Below are positions 54,230 to 63,366 of a DNA stretch of 64,000 bases, in pieces. Location: positions 62,001-126,000 of the forward strand of contig NZ_VSRY01000147.1 of assembly GCF_008271805.1 (NCBI RefSeq), read 5' to 3'. Source of the stretch: Streptomyces sp. TRM49041. GTDB lineage: Bacteria > Actinomycetota > Actinomycetes > Streptomycetales > Streptomycetaceae. The translations under genes were made by a program, and so were the position numbers. The notes under the pieces were generated by a model. It did no database searches and had not been told where the DNA came from. It was given only the letters and a program-made list of their open reading frames with translations. Position 1 is the first letter of the stretch. Each line of letters opens with the position of its first letter.

Positions 54230-54411
54230 GGCATCGGTCTCCTCCGCATTGCGACGGGGCGGCCGCGGTCGGACCGCCCGGGCGGGCCACGCGCGGTGCG
54301 CCGGCTCGTACACGCCGTCCTCCCTACCCATGACAACACCGCGCCGCTCCGGCGACCAGTGAGGTTCGGCCTGGCGGGGGAAGGCCGACGGGGTCCCACG
54401 GCCGGCAGTGC

Positions 54412-54612
54412 GGCCAAGTGCGCAAGATGGTGCTCAGCCGCGAATACGCGACCACCAGCCGGATGCCGTTCACCGGCCGCCCAGTGGCGGAACCGATCGT
54501 GACGGAGATGATCGGCGCCGCACGGGCGGAGGGCGCGCACCTGGAGGTGCCCGACATCGTGGGGATTCGGAGCCTGCTGCAGTTGGCCCAGGCGGGCGAG
54601 GTCCGCAACGCG
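54412..54612 (+). pseudogene. nitroreductase-like (Acg family) fragment
   Basis: A short open segment reads SREYATTSRMPFTGRPVAEP, then IVTEMIGAARAEGAHLEVPD, then IRSLLQLAQAGE. This resembles the middle of Acg-type nitroreductases, which are common in DevR regulons. Neither a start nor the FMN-binding parts are present, and downstream sequence is not protein-like. The match is from memory of the family's pattern and is tentative. Confidence 0.4.
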
Positions 54613-54780
54613 TCCCACGCGGGAGCACGGCCGAGGCGCGGCCTGGCCGGCAAGCAATCCGGGGCGCGCCGAAGAGGAGGGGCGGCCGGACCCGGCACGA
54701 GGACCGTCAGCGCCGCGGCAGGGACCCATGACCCATGCCGCCCAGGCGTCCCCTGGCGGACAGTGGCCGAGGAGTCACCG

Positions 54781-54809
54781 ACCCGCGGGGCAAGAGGCCC
54801 GCGGGTTTT
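54781..54809 (+). terminator. hairpin with T tract upstream of narK copy 2
   Basis: ACCCGCGGG (54781-54789) pairs with CCCGCGGGT (54798-54806) and is followed by TTTT. It looks like an intrinsic terminator or attenuator about 56 nt before the transporter start. Confidence 0.7.
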
Positions 54810-54864
54810 CGCCTGCGACCTCTGTCGCAGAACTGGCGTGAGCAAGAGGGAAGGGACGGACAGC

Positions 54865-56112
54865 ATGGTCCAGTCTTCGATGACGGAGAGCGGCAGGGCG
54901 GCCGCCGGTGCGCCGGCGCCCGGACGGGCCTGGCTGATGCTGACCCTGGCCACCGTCGGATTCGCCGTCAACTTCTGGGCCTGGGCGCTGCTCAGCCCGC
55001 TCGGCCCCCGCTTCAAGGACACTCTGGACCTGACATCCTTCCAGCAGTCGCTGCTGGTGGCCGTACCAGTCGTCGTCGGCTCCCTGGGCCGCATCCCGGT
55101 CGGCGCACTGACCGACCGGTTCGGCGGACGCGTCATGTTCCCGATCATCTCGGCGGCCACCATCGTCCCGGTGCTCTACCTCGGTCTCGCCGGCCACTCC
55201 TCGCTCACCGCCCTGCTGGCCGGCGGGTTCTTCCTCGGCATCGGCGGCACCGCCTTCGCCGTGGGCGTGCCCTTCGTGAGCGCCTGGTTCCCGCCCGAGC
55301 GGCGGGGTCTTGCCATCGGCGTCTTCGGCATGGGCATGGGCGGCACCGCGATCAGCGCCCTGACCACCGTGAAGCTGGTCGACGCGAACAGCGTGGCGAC
55401 GCCCTTCCTGATCACCGCGGGGGTGCTCACGGCCTACGCCGCCGTGGCCGCGCTGGTGCTGCGGGACGCCCCCGGACGCACCGTGCCGTCCGAACCGCTG
55501 AGACGGCGTATGGCCGCCACCCTGCGCCTCGGCGTCACCTGGCAGGCGTCCGCGCTGTACGCGGTGGCCTTCGGCGGCTACGTCGCCTTCTCCGTCTACC
55601 TGCCCACCTACCTCAAGACCGGCTACGACCTCACCCAGGCCGACGCGGCCAACCGAATGGCAGGCTTCGTGCTGCTCGCGGTGGCCATGCGGCCGATGGG
55701 CGGCTGGCTGTCCGACCGTATGGGCCCGGTGCGGGTGCTGGCCGGCACGCTCGCGGTCGTGCTGGTCGGGGCGCTCACGCAGTCCTTCACACCGGCCCTG
55801 GCCCCGGTGGGCACGATCGCCTTCCTGGCCATGGCCGCCGCGCTGGGCGCGGGCAGCGGCGCGGTGTTCGCCCTGGTGGCCCTGATGGCCCCGGCGAACA
55901 AGGTCGGCTCCGTCACCGGCATCGTCGGCGCCGCAGGCGGCCTGGGCGGCTTCGTGCCGCCGCTGCTGATGGGCTCGCTGTACGGCGCCTACGGCTCCTA
56001 CGCGATCGGCCTCATCCTGCTGGCCGCGGTCGCGGCGGTGGCGCTGGCCTTCACCGAGACCGGGGTGCGACACGCGCTCACCCGCCGCACCCGCACCGCC
56101 CACTCCCACTGA
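54865..56112 (+). CDS. narK: NarK-type nitrate/nitrite MFS transporter, copy 2
   Basis: A 415-residue MFS protein, nearly collinear with copy 1 (2685-3923) and highly similar along its length: FAVNFWAWALLSPLGPRF, DRFGGRVMFP, GMGMGGTAISAL and GAAGGLGGFVPP. It imports nitrate and/or exports nitrite. ATG at 54865 is used; GGGAAGGGA lies upstream, and a GTG at 54838 is possible. It follows an attenuator-like hairpin and precedes a hemerythrin gene by 30 bp, so the two are probably co-transcribed. Position near narGHJI makes this the operating partner. Confidence 0.93.
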   Translation: MVQSSMTESGRAAAGAPAPGRAWLMLTLATVGFAVNFWAWALLSPLGPRFKDTLDLTSFQQSLLVAVPVVVGSLGRIPVGALTDRFGGRVMFPIISAATIVPVLYLGLAGHSSLTALLAGGFFLGIGGTAFAVGVPFVSAWFPPERRGLAIGVFGMGMGGTAISALTTVKLVDANSVATPFLITAGVLTAYAAVAALVLRDAPGRTVPSEPLRRRMAATLRLGVTWQASALYAVAFGGYVAFSVYLPTYLKTGYDLTQADAANRMAGFVLLAVAMRPMGGWLSDRMGPVRVLAGTLAVVLVGALTQSFTPALAPVGTIAFLAMAAALGAGSGAVFALVALMAPANKVGSVTGIVGAAGGLGGFVPPLLMGSLYGAYGSYAIGLILLAAVAAVALAFTETGVRHALTRRTRTAHSH

Positions 56113-56142
56113 ACCGACGTAGAGCAGAACCGGAGTCCTTCG

Positions 56143-56616
56143 ATGTGCGAATACTGCGGCTGCCAGTCCGTGGCGACGATCGACGAGCTGACCCGCGAAC
56201 ACGACGAGGTCGTCACCCTCATCAGCCACGTGCGCGACGCCCGGCACGGCGGCGACATCGCCGGCATGGCCGAAGTCGCCCGCCGCATCACCGCCGTCCT
56301 GGACCCGCACACCCAGGTGGAGGAGCACGGGCTGTTCCCCGCGATGGCCATGGAGTTCCCCGACCACATCGCCGCCCTGGAGGCCGAGCACCCTCACATC
56401 GAGGCGGTGCCGGCCGAGGCCGCTCACGGCGTGCCGGGGGATCCCACCTGGCCCGACCGGGTGCTGGAGGTGCTCGACGTGCTGCGTGATCACATCCTCA
56501 AGGAGCAGGACGGCGTCTTCCCCGCCTCGCTGGCGACCCTGTCGACCGAGCAGTGGGAAGCCGTCGAGGCCGTGCGCGCCGAAGCGGGCAGCGCCCTGTC
56601 CCGGCCTGCCGCCTGA
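56143..56616 (+). CDS. hemerythrin domain protein with N-terminal Cys motif
   Basis: A 157-residue HHE protein. It begins MCEYCGCQ, a short Cys-rich tag, then the four-helix bundle with His/Glu ligands: LTREHDEVVTLISHVRD, PHTQVEEHGLFPAMA, EAEHPHIEAV and LRDHILKEQDGVFPASL. The di-iron site would bind oxygen or NO. It is the second hemerythrin in the nitrate region and lies right after narK. A terminator hairpin follows. Confidence 0.92.
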   Translation: MCEYCGCQSVATIDELTREHDEVVTLISHVRDARHGGDIAGMAEVARRITAVLDPHTQVEEHGLFPAMAMEFPDHIAALEAEHPHIEAVPAEAAHGVPGDPTWPDRVLEVLDVLRDHILKEQDGVFPASLATLSTEQWEAVEAVRAEAGSALSRPAA

Positions 56617-56665
56617 CCGCCCACGGCCGGGCGCCAGGTCGCGCCAACCCCGCCCGTTCACCGCT

Positions 56666-56701
56666 CCTGTGCCCGACCGGACCGTCCCGGCCGGGCACAG
56701 G
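56666..56701 (+). terminator. terminator after the hemerythrin gene
   Basis: A stem of 15 positions with one mismatch (56666-56680 with 56687-56701) and a 6-nt loop lies 50 nt past the stop. It ends the narK-hemerythrin unit before the narG fragment. Confidence 0.7.
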
Positions 56702-56735
56702 ACGTTCGGCCGACGCGCCCGGGGCGGAATGCACG

Positions 56736-56963
56736 GTGAGCACGGAGACCAGCCCGGAACGGGCACAGGCGCGCATGGACGGCGAACTGGCGAAGGCGCT
56801 GGTGCGCAGCCGCCGCTTCTTCACCCGCGCGGAGATCTCGAAGGACCTGCGCACCCTGCACAAGGGCGGCGGGCGCAAGGCGGACGAGTTCTACCGGGAC
56901 CGCTGGTCGCACGACAAGGTGGTGCGCACCATGCACGGGGTGAACTGCACCGGCTCGTGCATG
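56736..56963 (+). pseudogene. truncated second narG (N-terminal ~75 codons)
   Basis: From a GTG at 56736 the frame encodes a NarG N-terminus: VRSRRFFTRAEISKDLRTLH, then KADEFYRDRWSHDKVVRTMH and GVNCTGSC. The DNA around 56890-56960 closely matches narG at about 46150-46220. After the second cluster cysteine the similarity stops and unrelated sequence follows. The N-terminal part differs enough from narG to be an old paralogue rather than a recent copy. It marks the place of a lost second nar operon. Confidence 0.85.
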
Positions 56964-57057
56964 TCCGTGACGGCGAGTTGGGATCGTTGCTGCAGCTCGT
57001 CCGGTTCGTCCCGTGGGACGGCCCGTCCACCGGGACGGTGGACGGGCCGCGAGGTCG

Positions 57058-57397
57058 TCAGCCGGAAAGGCCGTCGTAGGACGGCAGGCTGCTGTCGATG
57101 AACAGGTGCCTGTCGCCGGGGCGGTTCTGGGCCAGCTTCTGCGCCGGCAGGACGCCGAGCGAGAAGCCGACATGGACGAGCTGCGCAGGCAACTCCTCGG
57201 CGGCGGCGGTTCCGCGTGCCGTGATCGTGTCGAACCCGGCGTTCTCGGCGTAGCCGATGCCCTCCTCAAGGCTGTCGAATACCTGCCCTTCGAACAGGTC
57301 TGGGGCGTGGATGTCCGGCCCGTCGCAACTGCTCGGCGAACTCGCGAACGCCGGCGGTCAGCCCGTGTCCATGGTGGAAGACCAGCACCTCAGCCAC
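57058..57397 (-). pseudogene. dienelactone hydrolase family gene, deleted and frameshifted
   Basis: From a GTG at 57397 (GGAGC upstream) the frame reads VAEVLVFHHGHGLTAGVREF and AEQLRRAGH. After a one-base shift near 57330 it continues APDLFEGQVFDSLEEGIGYA and then HVGFSLGVLPAQKLAQNRPG. This is joined directly to GDRHLFIDSSLPSYDGLSG. In full-length DLH proteins about 60 residues, including the catalytic Asp, lie between these blocks. The nucleophile position reads GFSLG. The protein would be inactive. Confidence 0.7.
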
Positions 57398-57587
57398 GTT
57401 GCTCCTCTCGTGCTGCGGTGCCCGGATGGTGCCGCGGCACGAGTGTGGCCCGCGGCACTGACAGCCACGGGCCTCGGCCGGAACCTTCTGGGCGGCGCAA
57501 CCACTGTCCACCACCGCTGCGAACGCGCGGGGCCGTGCGCATCACGGTGAGCCGTCGGCGCGGGCGGCGGGACGCGGCTTGGCCGGC

Positions 57588-58700
57588 TCAGCCGAGCAGT
57601 TGTGCGCTGCTGACCGGTTCGCGCCGCTGCTGTCCATTGATGCGGTGCCGCTCGATGGACGAGCGCCGGTACACCTCCTGCCGCACCCGCTGGATCTCAC
57701 CGATGGGCCGGTGCTCCTCACGTGAGCGCCACGGTGTGATCGACGTGGCGTCGGCGGCCGCCACGTTGTCGTCCCCGCCGATGTCCTGACGCGGGAGGTC
57801 CACACGGGCGACGGTCACCCAGGGGGACAGCTCTTCGGGCCACTTCACGGAGGTGTTGTCCACCGGCATGCGGGCCAGATCGGTGTTGAGCTGCACCTGG
57901 AGCTCGAAGGAGTGGTCCCGCTCCGCGGCCTCGGCAACCAGGGTGCGGCGGAACGCCTCGTTGTCCGCGCGCACATCCACGATCTGGTGCGTGAGGGAGG
58001 CCAGGGACTCGACCGTCGGCACGGTGCGGATCTTGGCGATGTGATCGCCGTACCGGAAGGCGCCCATGCTGTTGTAGGCGTACGACAGCAGGTTCCTGCG
58101 CGGGACGGTGGTGAACGAGAGCATGGCGAACAGTTCGTCCCACAGCCAGCTGTCGGGATCGGTGAGCGTGCCTCGGCGGGTCAGGAACTCCGCCATCCAG
58201 GTCTTGCGGCGGGCGGGGTTCGCCAGTCCCTCGGGCAGCTCGGCGAACAACTCCTCGATGACCATGTAGTCGTAGGCGGTGTTCGCGAAGAAGACCTCGT
58301 TGTTGATGAGGTTGAGGTCGAAGGTACCGGTGTCCGGTTCGTCGGCCAGCAGTGAGGGGCCGGGGACCCCGAACAGCTTGATGCCCATCCCGCACGCGGC
58401 GCCCAGCTGGTGATCGGGACGCTGGTGGCCCAGACCGTTGGAGTAGCGGACGACGGCGTCGTACACGGCGGGCAGGGCGAAGATGCCCTGCCCGTGGAAG
58501 CCTCGGTTGTCACCGATCGTGACGGTGGCCTTGAGCAGGCCGTAGGTCTTTCCGTGGGCGGTGCGGACGGCGCGGCCGACGGCCTCGCGCTCGACCGAGG
58601 CCCCGGTGCGCTGTGCCACTTGTGCGACCACAGCATCCAACTCCTCCTGGTAGCCGGGACGTTCGGCGGGGCGGTAGTCCTCGTAGCGGACGGGGTCCAT
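57588..58700 (-). CDS. catalase-family (heme) protein
   Basis: A 370-residue member of the small catalase-like family: GFHGQGIFALPAVYDAVVRYSNG and GMGIKLFGVPGPSL show the catalase beta-barrel core, and LINNEVFFANTAYDY follows. It is much shorter than true catalases (about 480) and lacks their conserved N-terminal His region in the usual context, so peroxidase or lipid-peroxide activity is more likely than bulk catalase activity. It stands alone with an AT-rich promoter bearing a MarR/OhrR-like palindrome. Confidence 0.8.
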   Translation of the reverse strand: MDPVRYEDYRPAERPGYQEELDAVVAQVAQRTGASVEREAVGRAVRTAHGKTYGLLKATVTIGDNRGFHGQGIFALPAVYDAVVRYSNGLGHQRPDHQLGAACGMGIKLFGVPGPSLLADEPDTGTFDLNLINNEVFFANTAYDYMVIEELFAELPEGLANPARRKTWMAEFLTRRGTLTDPDSWLWDELFAMLSFTTVPRRNLLSYAYNSMGAFRYGDHIAKIRTVPTVESLASLTHQIVDVRADNEAFRRTLVAEAAERDHSFELQVQLNTDLARMPVDNTSVKWPEELSPWVTVARVDLPRQDIGGDDNVAAADATSITPWRSREEHRPIGEIQRVRQEVYRRSSIERHRINGQQRREPVSSAQLLG

Positions 58701-59071
58701 GGTGCTGCCTCCCTGTGCGGTGGTGTCGATCTCGAACGCTAGCCATCAATTAAATTGTGCACAACATAACTATCTGTGATGAATCACACGCAGGCCAGTG
58801 GAACCACATCGTGGGCACGGCACCCAGGGTCGATTCGGCCTTTTCCCCGCCTGTGCGTAGACACGGTCCGCTCTGAATGGAACGCTCCCTACAGAGACGC
58901 GGACCTGTTCTCCCGCTCCGCCGGTTCTTCTTCCGCTCGTCGGTCGGCGTCGCCGCTCCAGCGCAACTACGCCCCGTTGTCCGCACGAGCCGTGCGTCCC
59001 CACCAGTGCGCAGATCTCGCAGCAACCGATTCCTCGTACGCCCAGATTCCTCGCCGGGAGGAGTTCACCGC
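58701..59071. promoter_or_regulatory. divergent promoter region between catalase-like and beta-helix genes
   Basis: A 371-bp region. The left part is AT-rich and holds the MarR-like operator given separately; the rest has no recognised gene. Confidence 0.45.
58747..58764. promoter_or_regulatory. MarR/OhrR-like operator before the catalase-like gene
   Basis: CAATT-A-AATTG (58747-58757) overlaps TTGTGCACAA (58755-58764). CAATT/AATTG arms are typical of OhrR-type peroxide sensors. The site lies 47 nt upstream of the catalase-like start. No marR gene is seen next to it. Confidence 0.6.
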
Positions 59072-60305
59072 ATGAGAGTCCGAGTCACCACTGCGGCACT
59101 CGCCGCCACCGTTTTAGCCATGGCGGCGCCATTCGCCGCCGCCGCCGCGGCCCAGGCCGCCGACCCAGCGGAATTCGTCGTGGACACCACCTCCGACGCG
59201 GTGGACGCCGATCCGTCGGACGGCCGGTGCCGCACCGTCGGGAGCCTGCAGTCTGCGTGCCGCCGTCATGGCCGCCAACACCCGGCCGGGCAGTACGATC
59301 ACGCTGCCTCCCGGCCGCTACCGGCTGACGATCCCGCCCGACCCCCGGCTGATCATCGGCGACCATCCCGACCCGACCACGGGGGACCTGAACGTCGACG
59401 CACCCACCACGATCCGCGGCGCCGGCGCGCGTAGCACCGTCATCGACGCCAACCGCCTGGACCGGGTCTTCCGCCTGCGGGCGGACACCCACATGTCCGA
59501 TGTGACGATCACCGGGGGCAGGGCCAGGCAGCGCGAAGTACCCTTCGCCGGCACCGGTGGCGGCGGCATCGCCAACGGACGGCACCTGACGCTGCGTCGG
59601 GTCGCCGTGACCGGTAACTCCGCCGGCTACGGCGGCGGCATCTTCAACGTCCCCGACTCCCACCTGGATCTCGTCGACAGCACGGTCAGCCAGAACGCCG
59701 CGGGAGAGGCCGGCGGCATCAGATTCGACGACAGCGGCACCGTGACGAACTCGACGATCGCCGACAACCGGGTGACGGACCCCGGCGACCGCCCCGGCAG
59801 CCTCGGCGGCTACGGCGGAGGCATCGACATCCGCGGCCTGGGAACCGTGCAGATCCTCAACTCGACCGTCACAAGGAACAGTTCCAGCCGTGGCGGGGGC
59901 GGAATCAACATCGCGCCGGCCTATCTGGACAGCCTGCCCGCGCCCATCCCCGACATCATCGATCTGCCACTGGGGCATCTGACCCTGCGCAACTCCGTCA
60001 TCGCGGGCAACACCGTCGACGGCGCGGCCGCCGACTGCGAGAAGGCCTTCGCCACCATCAGGTCACGCGGCCACAACATCGACGGCGACGGCAGCTGCCG
60101 GCTGACCGCGGCGGGTGATCTGCCCAGCCGCGACCCGCTGGTCGGACCGCTGGCGGACAACGGCGGCCCCACGGACACCGTGGCGCTGCTGCCCGGCAGC
60201 CCCGCCCTGGACGCGGCCGACGGCTGCCCGGCAACCGATCAGCGCGGCGTCGCGCGCCCGCAGGGCGCCACCTGTGACATCGGCGCATACGAGCACACGC
60301 CATGA
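59072..60305 (+). pseudogene. secreted right-handed beta-helix protein, frameshifted
   Basis: From the ATG at 59072 (GGGAGGAG upstream) comes a signal peptide ending AAAAQA, then VDTTSDAVDADPSDGRCRTV. A one-base insertion near 59245 moves the reading to the frame that continues CSLRAAVMAANTRPGSTITL, the typical follow-on. The rest is a parallel beta-helix with repeated GGGI and NS(T/V)I turns and the common C-terminal GPLADNGGPTDTVALLPGSPALD in two parts. The protein would be about 410 residues, extracellular. The single-base lesion may be a sequencing error. Confidence 0.7.
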
Positions 60306-62002
60306 CCCCCACCCCGACACCGGCACCTCTGGAGCGATGGATGAGAGTCCCGAGCCCGCGCCCCGCCCTGGCCCGCGCCACAGCAGCCGTCGCGGCCCTG
60401 CTCCTGTCACTGGCCGTTCCCCCACCCACGGCGGGCGCCGCTTCCGGCCCCGACTCCCCGGTCGTGCGTACCGACCGGGGCTGGGTGCGGGGCGCGGCCG
60501 TCCGCGACGGCGGGCGGGTCTTCCAGGGGATCCCGTTCGCCGCCCCGCCGACCGGTGAGCTGCGATGGCGTCCGCCGCGCCCCACGCCGCGATGGTCCGG
60601 CGTACGGAACGCCACCGCACCGGCCCACCCCTGCCCCCAGTTACCGCTGACGCTGCTCCCCGACGGCGGCCCCGTCCTGCCCGGCGAGTCCAACCGCACG
60701 GGCAGCACCGTGGAGGACTGTCTGTACCTCAACGTCCGGACACCCGCCCGCACCGGCAACCGCCCCCTTCCGGTCCTGGTGTGGCTGCACGGCGGCGGCA
60801 ACGTCTACGGCGCGGGCAGCGACTACGACGGCGCCGCGCTGGCCGCGCGGGGTGTGGTCGTGGTGACCGTCAACTACCGCCTCGGAGCACTGGGGTTCCT
60901 GGCCCACCCCGCCCTGTCGGCCGAGAGCCCGGACCACGCCTCCGGCGACTACGGCCTGATGGACCAGCAGGCCGCCCTGCAGTGGGTACGGCGCAACATC
61001 GGTGCCTTCGGTGGCGACCGGAACCGGGTGACGCTCGGCGGCCAGTCCGCCGGATCGGCCGACACCTGCCTCCACATCGCCTCCCCGACCGCGAAAGGCC
61101 TGTTCCACCGGGCGATCCAGCAGAGCGGAGCCTGCGCCTCGCCCGGCGGTCTGACCCCCCTCACACTCGACGCGGCCGAGCGGAAGGGAAGCGACTTCGC
61201 GGCCTCGGTCGGCTGCACCGGCCCGACGACCGCGGCGGTCTGCCTGCGTGCCGTGCCCACCACCGAGCTCCTCCGCGCCACCGGGACAGGGGCCGCCTCC
61301 CTGTGGGCCCCGAACACCGGTCCCCGGGTACTGCCCCGCCCCCCGCACACCGCGTGGGCCGAAGGACGAGTGAACGCGGTCCCGACGCTGAGCGGCAGCA
61401 CCCACGACGAATACCGCTACTTCACCGCGCTGTACGTGGACCTGCTCGGCGGCGGCCCACTGACGCCCGACTCGTACGCCGAGCTCATCGGGGTCCAGCA
61501 CGGCAACCGCGCGACCGCGGTCCTGGACACCTACCCGGCCTCGGCGTATCCGTCCGCCAACCTGGCCTACTCCGCCGTCGGCACCGACCAGCGGTTCGCC
61601 TGCCCGGCACGGGCCGACAGCCGGCTGTACGGCAGCCGCGCACCTGTCTACGCCTACGAGTTCCACGACGCGGAGGCACCGCCGTTCATCCCGGCACCGC
61701 ACACGCCGCAGGGCGCCTTCCACGCCTCCGAACTGGCCTATCTGTTCCCGACCGACGCGGTAGCGCCCCTGACGCCCGCTCAGCGGCGGCTGTCCGCCAC
61801 GATGACCGCCTACTGGGCCCGCTTCGCGGCCACCGGTGACCCCAACGCGCCCGGGACTGAGCCCTGGCCGCGCTACACGGCCGAAGGGGACCACATCCAG
61901 GTGCTGGCACCGGACCGGGTCGGACCCACCACCGGGTTCGCGGCCGACCACCACTGCGCGTTCTGGCAGCCCGCTCCCACTCCCGGAGGAGCCGTGCGAT
62001 GA
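60302..62002 (+). CDS. secreted type-B carboxylesterase
   Basis: A 566-residue alpha/beta hydrolase. A signal peptide spans about 14-46 (RVPSPRPALARATAAVAALL). The oxyanion loop is HGGGN, the nucleophile elbow GGQSAGS, the acid is probably Glu in GSTHDEYRYF and the base His in GAFHASELAYLF. EDCLYLNVRTP is the family signature. It hydrolyses carboxylic esters. The ATG at 60302 overlaps the beta-helix stop, but an internal ATG at 60341 gives a more usual signal peptide. It overlaps the next gene by 4 nt. Confidence 0.92.
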   Translation: MTPTPTPAPLERWMRVPSPRPALARATAAVAALLLSLAVPPPTAGAASGPDSPVVRTDRGWVRGAAVRDGGRVFQGIPFAAPPTGELRWRPPRPTPRWSGVRNATAPAHPCPQLPLTLLPDGGPVLPGESNRTGSTVEDCLYLNVRTPARTGNRPLPVLVWLHGGGNVYGAGSDYDGAALAARGVVVVTVNYRLGALGFLAHPALSAESPDHASGDYGLMDQQAALQWVRRNIGAFGGDRNRVTLGGQSAGSADTCLHIASPTAKGLFHRAIQQSGACASPGGLTPLTLDAAERKGSDFAASVGCTGPTTAAVCLRAVPTTELLRATGTGAASLWAPNTGPRVLPRPPHTAWAEGRVNAVPTLSGSTHDEYRYFTALYVDLLGGGPLTPDSYAELIGVQHGNRATAVLDTYPASAYPSANLAYSAVGTDQRFACPARADSRLYGSRAPVYAYEFHDAEAPPFIPAPHTPQGAFHASELAYLFPTDAVAPLTPAQRRLSATMTAYWARFAATGDPNAPGTEPWPRYTAEGDHIQVLAPDRVGPTTGFAADHHCAFWQPAPTPGGAVR

Positions 62003-63366
62003 CATCGACACCGGCCCTGATCCGGGACGGGCGCCGGACACTGCGGGAGGGCCCGGACGCCCTGGCCGACCGGCAGCGGGAACGGCTGGCCGCGATGGTC
62101 GACTTCGCCCGCACCCACTCCCCGTACTACCGCGAGCTGTACCGGACGCTGCCCGAACGTGTCGAGGACCCCGCCCTCCTGCCGGTCACGCGCAAGCAGG
62201 ACCTGATGGCGCGCTTCGACGACTGGGTCACCGATCCCGAGGTGACCATCGACCGCGTACGGGCCTTCGTCGCGGATCCCCGGCGGGCCGGTGAACGCTT
62301 CCTGAGCCGGTATCTGGTCACCACCACCTCCGGAACCACCGGCCACCGGGGCCTGTTCCTGCTCGACGACCGCGCGGCGGCGGTGGTCAGGGCCCTGTCG
62401 CTGCGGGCCGTCGGGCGTACCCTCACGCCCGCCGTGACGGCCCGGTTGCTCGCCCGCCGCATGCGCTCGGCGCACATCGTGGCCACCGGCGGCCATCTGG
62501 CCGCGTACACCGTCATCGTCCGCTCCCGCACGGCCGGTCGGCTGCCCGCCGGGGGCCGCCGGGTGCTGTCGGTGCACAGCCCGCTGCCTGAGTTGGTGGA
62601 CCAGCTCAACCGCTGCCGCCCGGTGTTCCTGTCCGGCTACGCCACTGTGATCGCGCTGCTGGCCGGCGAGCAACTGGCCGGTCGGCTGCGGATCACGCCG
62701 GCCGTGGTGTCGCTGCTGGCCGAGGGCGTCAGTGACCGCGACCACCACAGGATCCGCTCTGCCTTCGGGGCGCACCTGGTCAACACCTACGGCTGCAACG
62801 AGAGCCTCGCCTTGAGCTACGGCTGCCCGTCGGGATGGCTCCACGTCCACAGCGACTGGCTGATCCTGGAGCCCGTCGACCCCGACCACCGCCCCACCCC
62901 GCCGGGCCGCGAGTCCTTCACCGTGCTCCTGACCAGCTTGGGCCGATGGGCGCAGCCGATTCTGCGCTACGACCTCGGAGACAGCGTCCTGCTGCGTCCT
63001 GACGCGTGCCCGTGCGGAGACCCGCTCCCCGCGATCAGGGTACGCGGCCGCGCGGCCGAACTGCTGTCCTTCCCGCGCCGGGACGGCGGCACCGTGCAGA
63101 TCGTGCCCATGGCCTTCGAGACCCTTCTGGAGAGCATCCCGGGCATCGAGCTGTTCCAGATCGTCCAGACGGCGCCCGCGCGCGTCCGCGTGCGGATCCT
63201 GTCCGCCGCCGGAGCCGATCGGGAGCGACTGTGGGCGGCGGTGCGAAAGGAGTTGGTCGCCCTGCTCTCCGCCCACGGCGCGGGCCAGGTGAGCGTCGAA
63301 CACGGCCACGAGCCACCCGAGCAGACTCCGGGCGGCAAGTACCGGGTCGTCATTCCCTGGCCATGA
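61999..63366 (+). CDS. PaaK/CapK-like AMP-forming ligase
   Basis: A 455-residue member of the phenylacetate-CoA ligase-like adenylating family. The ATP loop is TTTSGTTGHRG (about 108-118); YGCNESLALS follows where YGxTE is usual, then RYDLGDSVLL and RGRAAELLSF. Cys pairs in CPCGDPLP are common in this family. It would activate a carboxylate as an acyl-adenylate. Its start overlaps the esterase stop and its end overlaps the convergent TetR gene by 17 bp. With the esterase it may form a small pathway; substrate unknown. Confidence 0.85.
   Translation: MTSTPALIRDGRRTLREGPDALADRQRERLAAMVDFARTHSPYYRELYRTLPERVEDPALLPVTRKQDLMARFDDWVTDPEVTIDRVRAFVADPRRAGERFLSRYLVTTTSGTTGHRGLFLLDDRAAAVVRALSLRAVGRTLTPAVTARLLARRMRSAHIVATGGHLAAYTVIVRSRTAGRLPAGGRRVLSVHSPLPELVDQLNRCRPVFLSGYATVIALLAGEQLAGRLRITPAVVSLLAEGVSDRDHHRIRSAFGAHLVNTYGCNESLALSYGCPSGWLHVHSDWLILEPVDPDHRPTPPGRESFTVLLTSLGRWAQPILRYDLGDSVLLRPDACPCGDPLPAIRVRGRAAELLSFPRRDGGTVQIVPMAFETLLESIPGIELFQIVQTAPARVRVRILSAAGADRERLWAAVRKELVALLSAHGAGQVSVEHGHEPPEQTPGGKYRVVIPWP

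Noticed and set aside
54377..54397. Candidate DevR box before the CBS gene (GGCCGAC then GGTCCC)
   Set aside because: Only one arm matches the consensus; too weak to call as a site.
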